Positions 5,936 through 6,324 of a stretch of 6,324 nt of DNA are shown piece by piece; the first letter of the stretch is position 1, and every line of letters starts with the position of its first letter. Made by a program: the position numbers and the translations under genes. The notes beneath the pieces are model-generated. The model worked only from the letters and a program-made list of their open reading frames with translations. It did no database searches and was not told the DNA's origin. The DNA is from Flavobacteriaceae bacterium (GTDB taxonomy: Bacteria > Bacteroidota > Bacteroidia > Flavobacteriales > Weeksellaceae). The stretch lies in contig JAITOO010000133.1 in assembly GCA_031289875.1 (NCBI GenBank), forward strand, positions 1 to 6,324. Reading direction: 5' to 3'.

Positions 5936-6324
5936 ATGGTTAAATTTTTGTTTAAAACAGTGATTCTGTGCAGCCTGTTATTAGTTGCATGGTCATGTCA
6001 GGACAATGATTACGCAAACGTGAACGACGAGGTCAGCAATCTTGTTGATGAAGCGTACGTAGAACATTTATCTCCTGAGATGGAAAAAGTAAGGGATTAT
6101 ATTCCTGAAAATATTGTTGTTGCTCACCGCGGCTCCACTTTCTGGACACCGGAAGAAACCGAAGCTGCTTATCGCTGGGCGCGTGAAATTGGCGCAGACT
6201 ATCTTGAATGCGATATGCAAATTACCAAAGACGGCATTGTTTTGGCTCTTCATGACGACAACCTTGCCCGTACCACCAATATTGAACAAGTATATCACGG
6301 ACAGGTGCCTTCTACCCGTTTGCA
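5936..6324 (+). CDS. glpQ: Lipoprotein glycerophosphodiester phosphodiesterase, N-terminal part
   Basis: The gene runs off the window end; 129 codons are visible. The enzyme hydrolyses deacylated phospholipids such as glycerophosphocholine or glycerophosphoethanolamine to sn-glycerol-3-phosphate and an alcohol, supplying the substrate of the upstream GlpT. The N-terminus is a lipoprotein signal (MVKFLFKTVILCSLLLVAWS) with lipidated Cys21. The acidic CQDND after it resembles the surface-export signal of Bacteroidota lipoproteins. The GDPD domain starts at about residue 60. Catalytic HRG is at His64-Arg65, the PENT-like motif is TPEETEAAY (71-79), the metal-binding ECD is at Glu91/Asp93, and TKDGIVLALHDDNLARTT (97-114) includes the second catalytic His106. 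The start at 5936 gives an intact signal peptide and lies 22 bp after glpT, with A-rich upstream sequence. Whether it is strictly GlpQ or another GDPD subtype cannot be settled without the C-terminal half. Confidence 0.92.
   Translation, partial: MVKFLFKTVILCSLLLVAWSCQDNDYANVNDEVSNLVDEAYVEHLSPEMEKVRDYIPENIVVAHRGSTFWTPEETEAAYRWAREIGADYLECDMQITKDGIVLALHDDNLARTTNIEQVYHGQVPSTRL

Noticed and set aside
6068..6298. 76-codon minus-strand open frame at the window end
   Set aside because: It is opposite the phosphodiesterase coding region, whose catalytic motifs are clear on the + strand.

Overview
The window is chromosomal DNA from a member of the Bacteroidota. The evidence is an adjacent porU-porV pair of the type IX secretion system (T9SS), found only in this phylum and close relatives. 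A-rich start-codon contexts without Shine-Dalgarno sequences and TAnnTTTG promoter elements fit the same lineage. I cannot place the order with confidence. The genes look like ordinary housekeeping and envelope genes, all on the + strand. There is no integrase, transposase, CRISPR array, tRNA or rRNA.

Layout: (1) 1-915 is the C-terminal third or less of PorU, the T9SS sortase, including its own C-terminal sorting-type domain. (2) 967-2133 is PorV, the outer-membrane beta-barrel shuttle of the same system, 51 bp downstream and probably co-transcribed. (3) 2134-2410 is an AT-rich gap with a strong 17-bp hairpin terminator, a second inverted repeat and a likely promoter region. (4) 2411-3946 is a complete HtrA/Do-family periplasmic serine protease with an intact His-Asp-Ser triad and two PDZ domains, closed by a good intrinsic terminator at 3975-4010. 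(5) 3947-4557 is a 611-bp gap with no convincing gene. Its first part is a GC-rich island (about 4018-4174) that folds on paper into several hairpins closed by a long-range stem. Its second part is very AT-rich, with a perfect 21-bp inverted repeat (4224-4244 / 4440-4460) and a smaller inverted repeat overlapping a good Bacteroidota promoter. (6) 4558-5913 is a GlpT-type sn-glycerol-3-phosphate:phosphate antiporter. (7) From 5936 to the window end is the start of a lipoprotein glycerophosphodiester phosphodiesterase.

How the genes work together: PorU and PorV act at the cell surface. PorV delivers secreted cargo with C-terminal domains, and PorU removes those domains and attaches the cargo to the surface. 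HtrA is periplasmic envelope quality control; whether it is functionally tied to T9SS is only inferred from proximity. The glpT and phosphodiesterase genes form a clear salvage pair: the lipoprotein hydrolyses glycerophosphodiesters to glycerol-3-phosphate and an alcohol, and GlpT imports the glycerol-3-phosphate in exchange for phosphate.

The least explained DNA is the 611-bp gap before glpT. I found no sign of a new protein system. The candidates worth checking are the structured GC island and the palindromic DNA around the glpT promoter.
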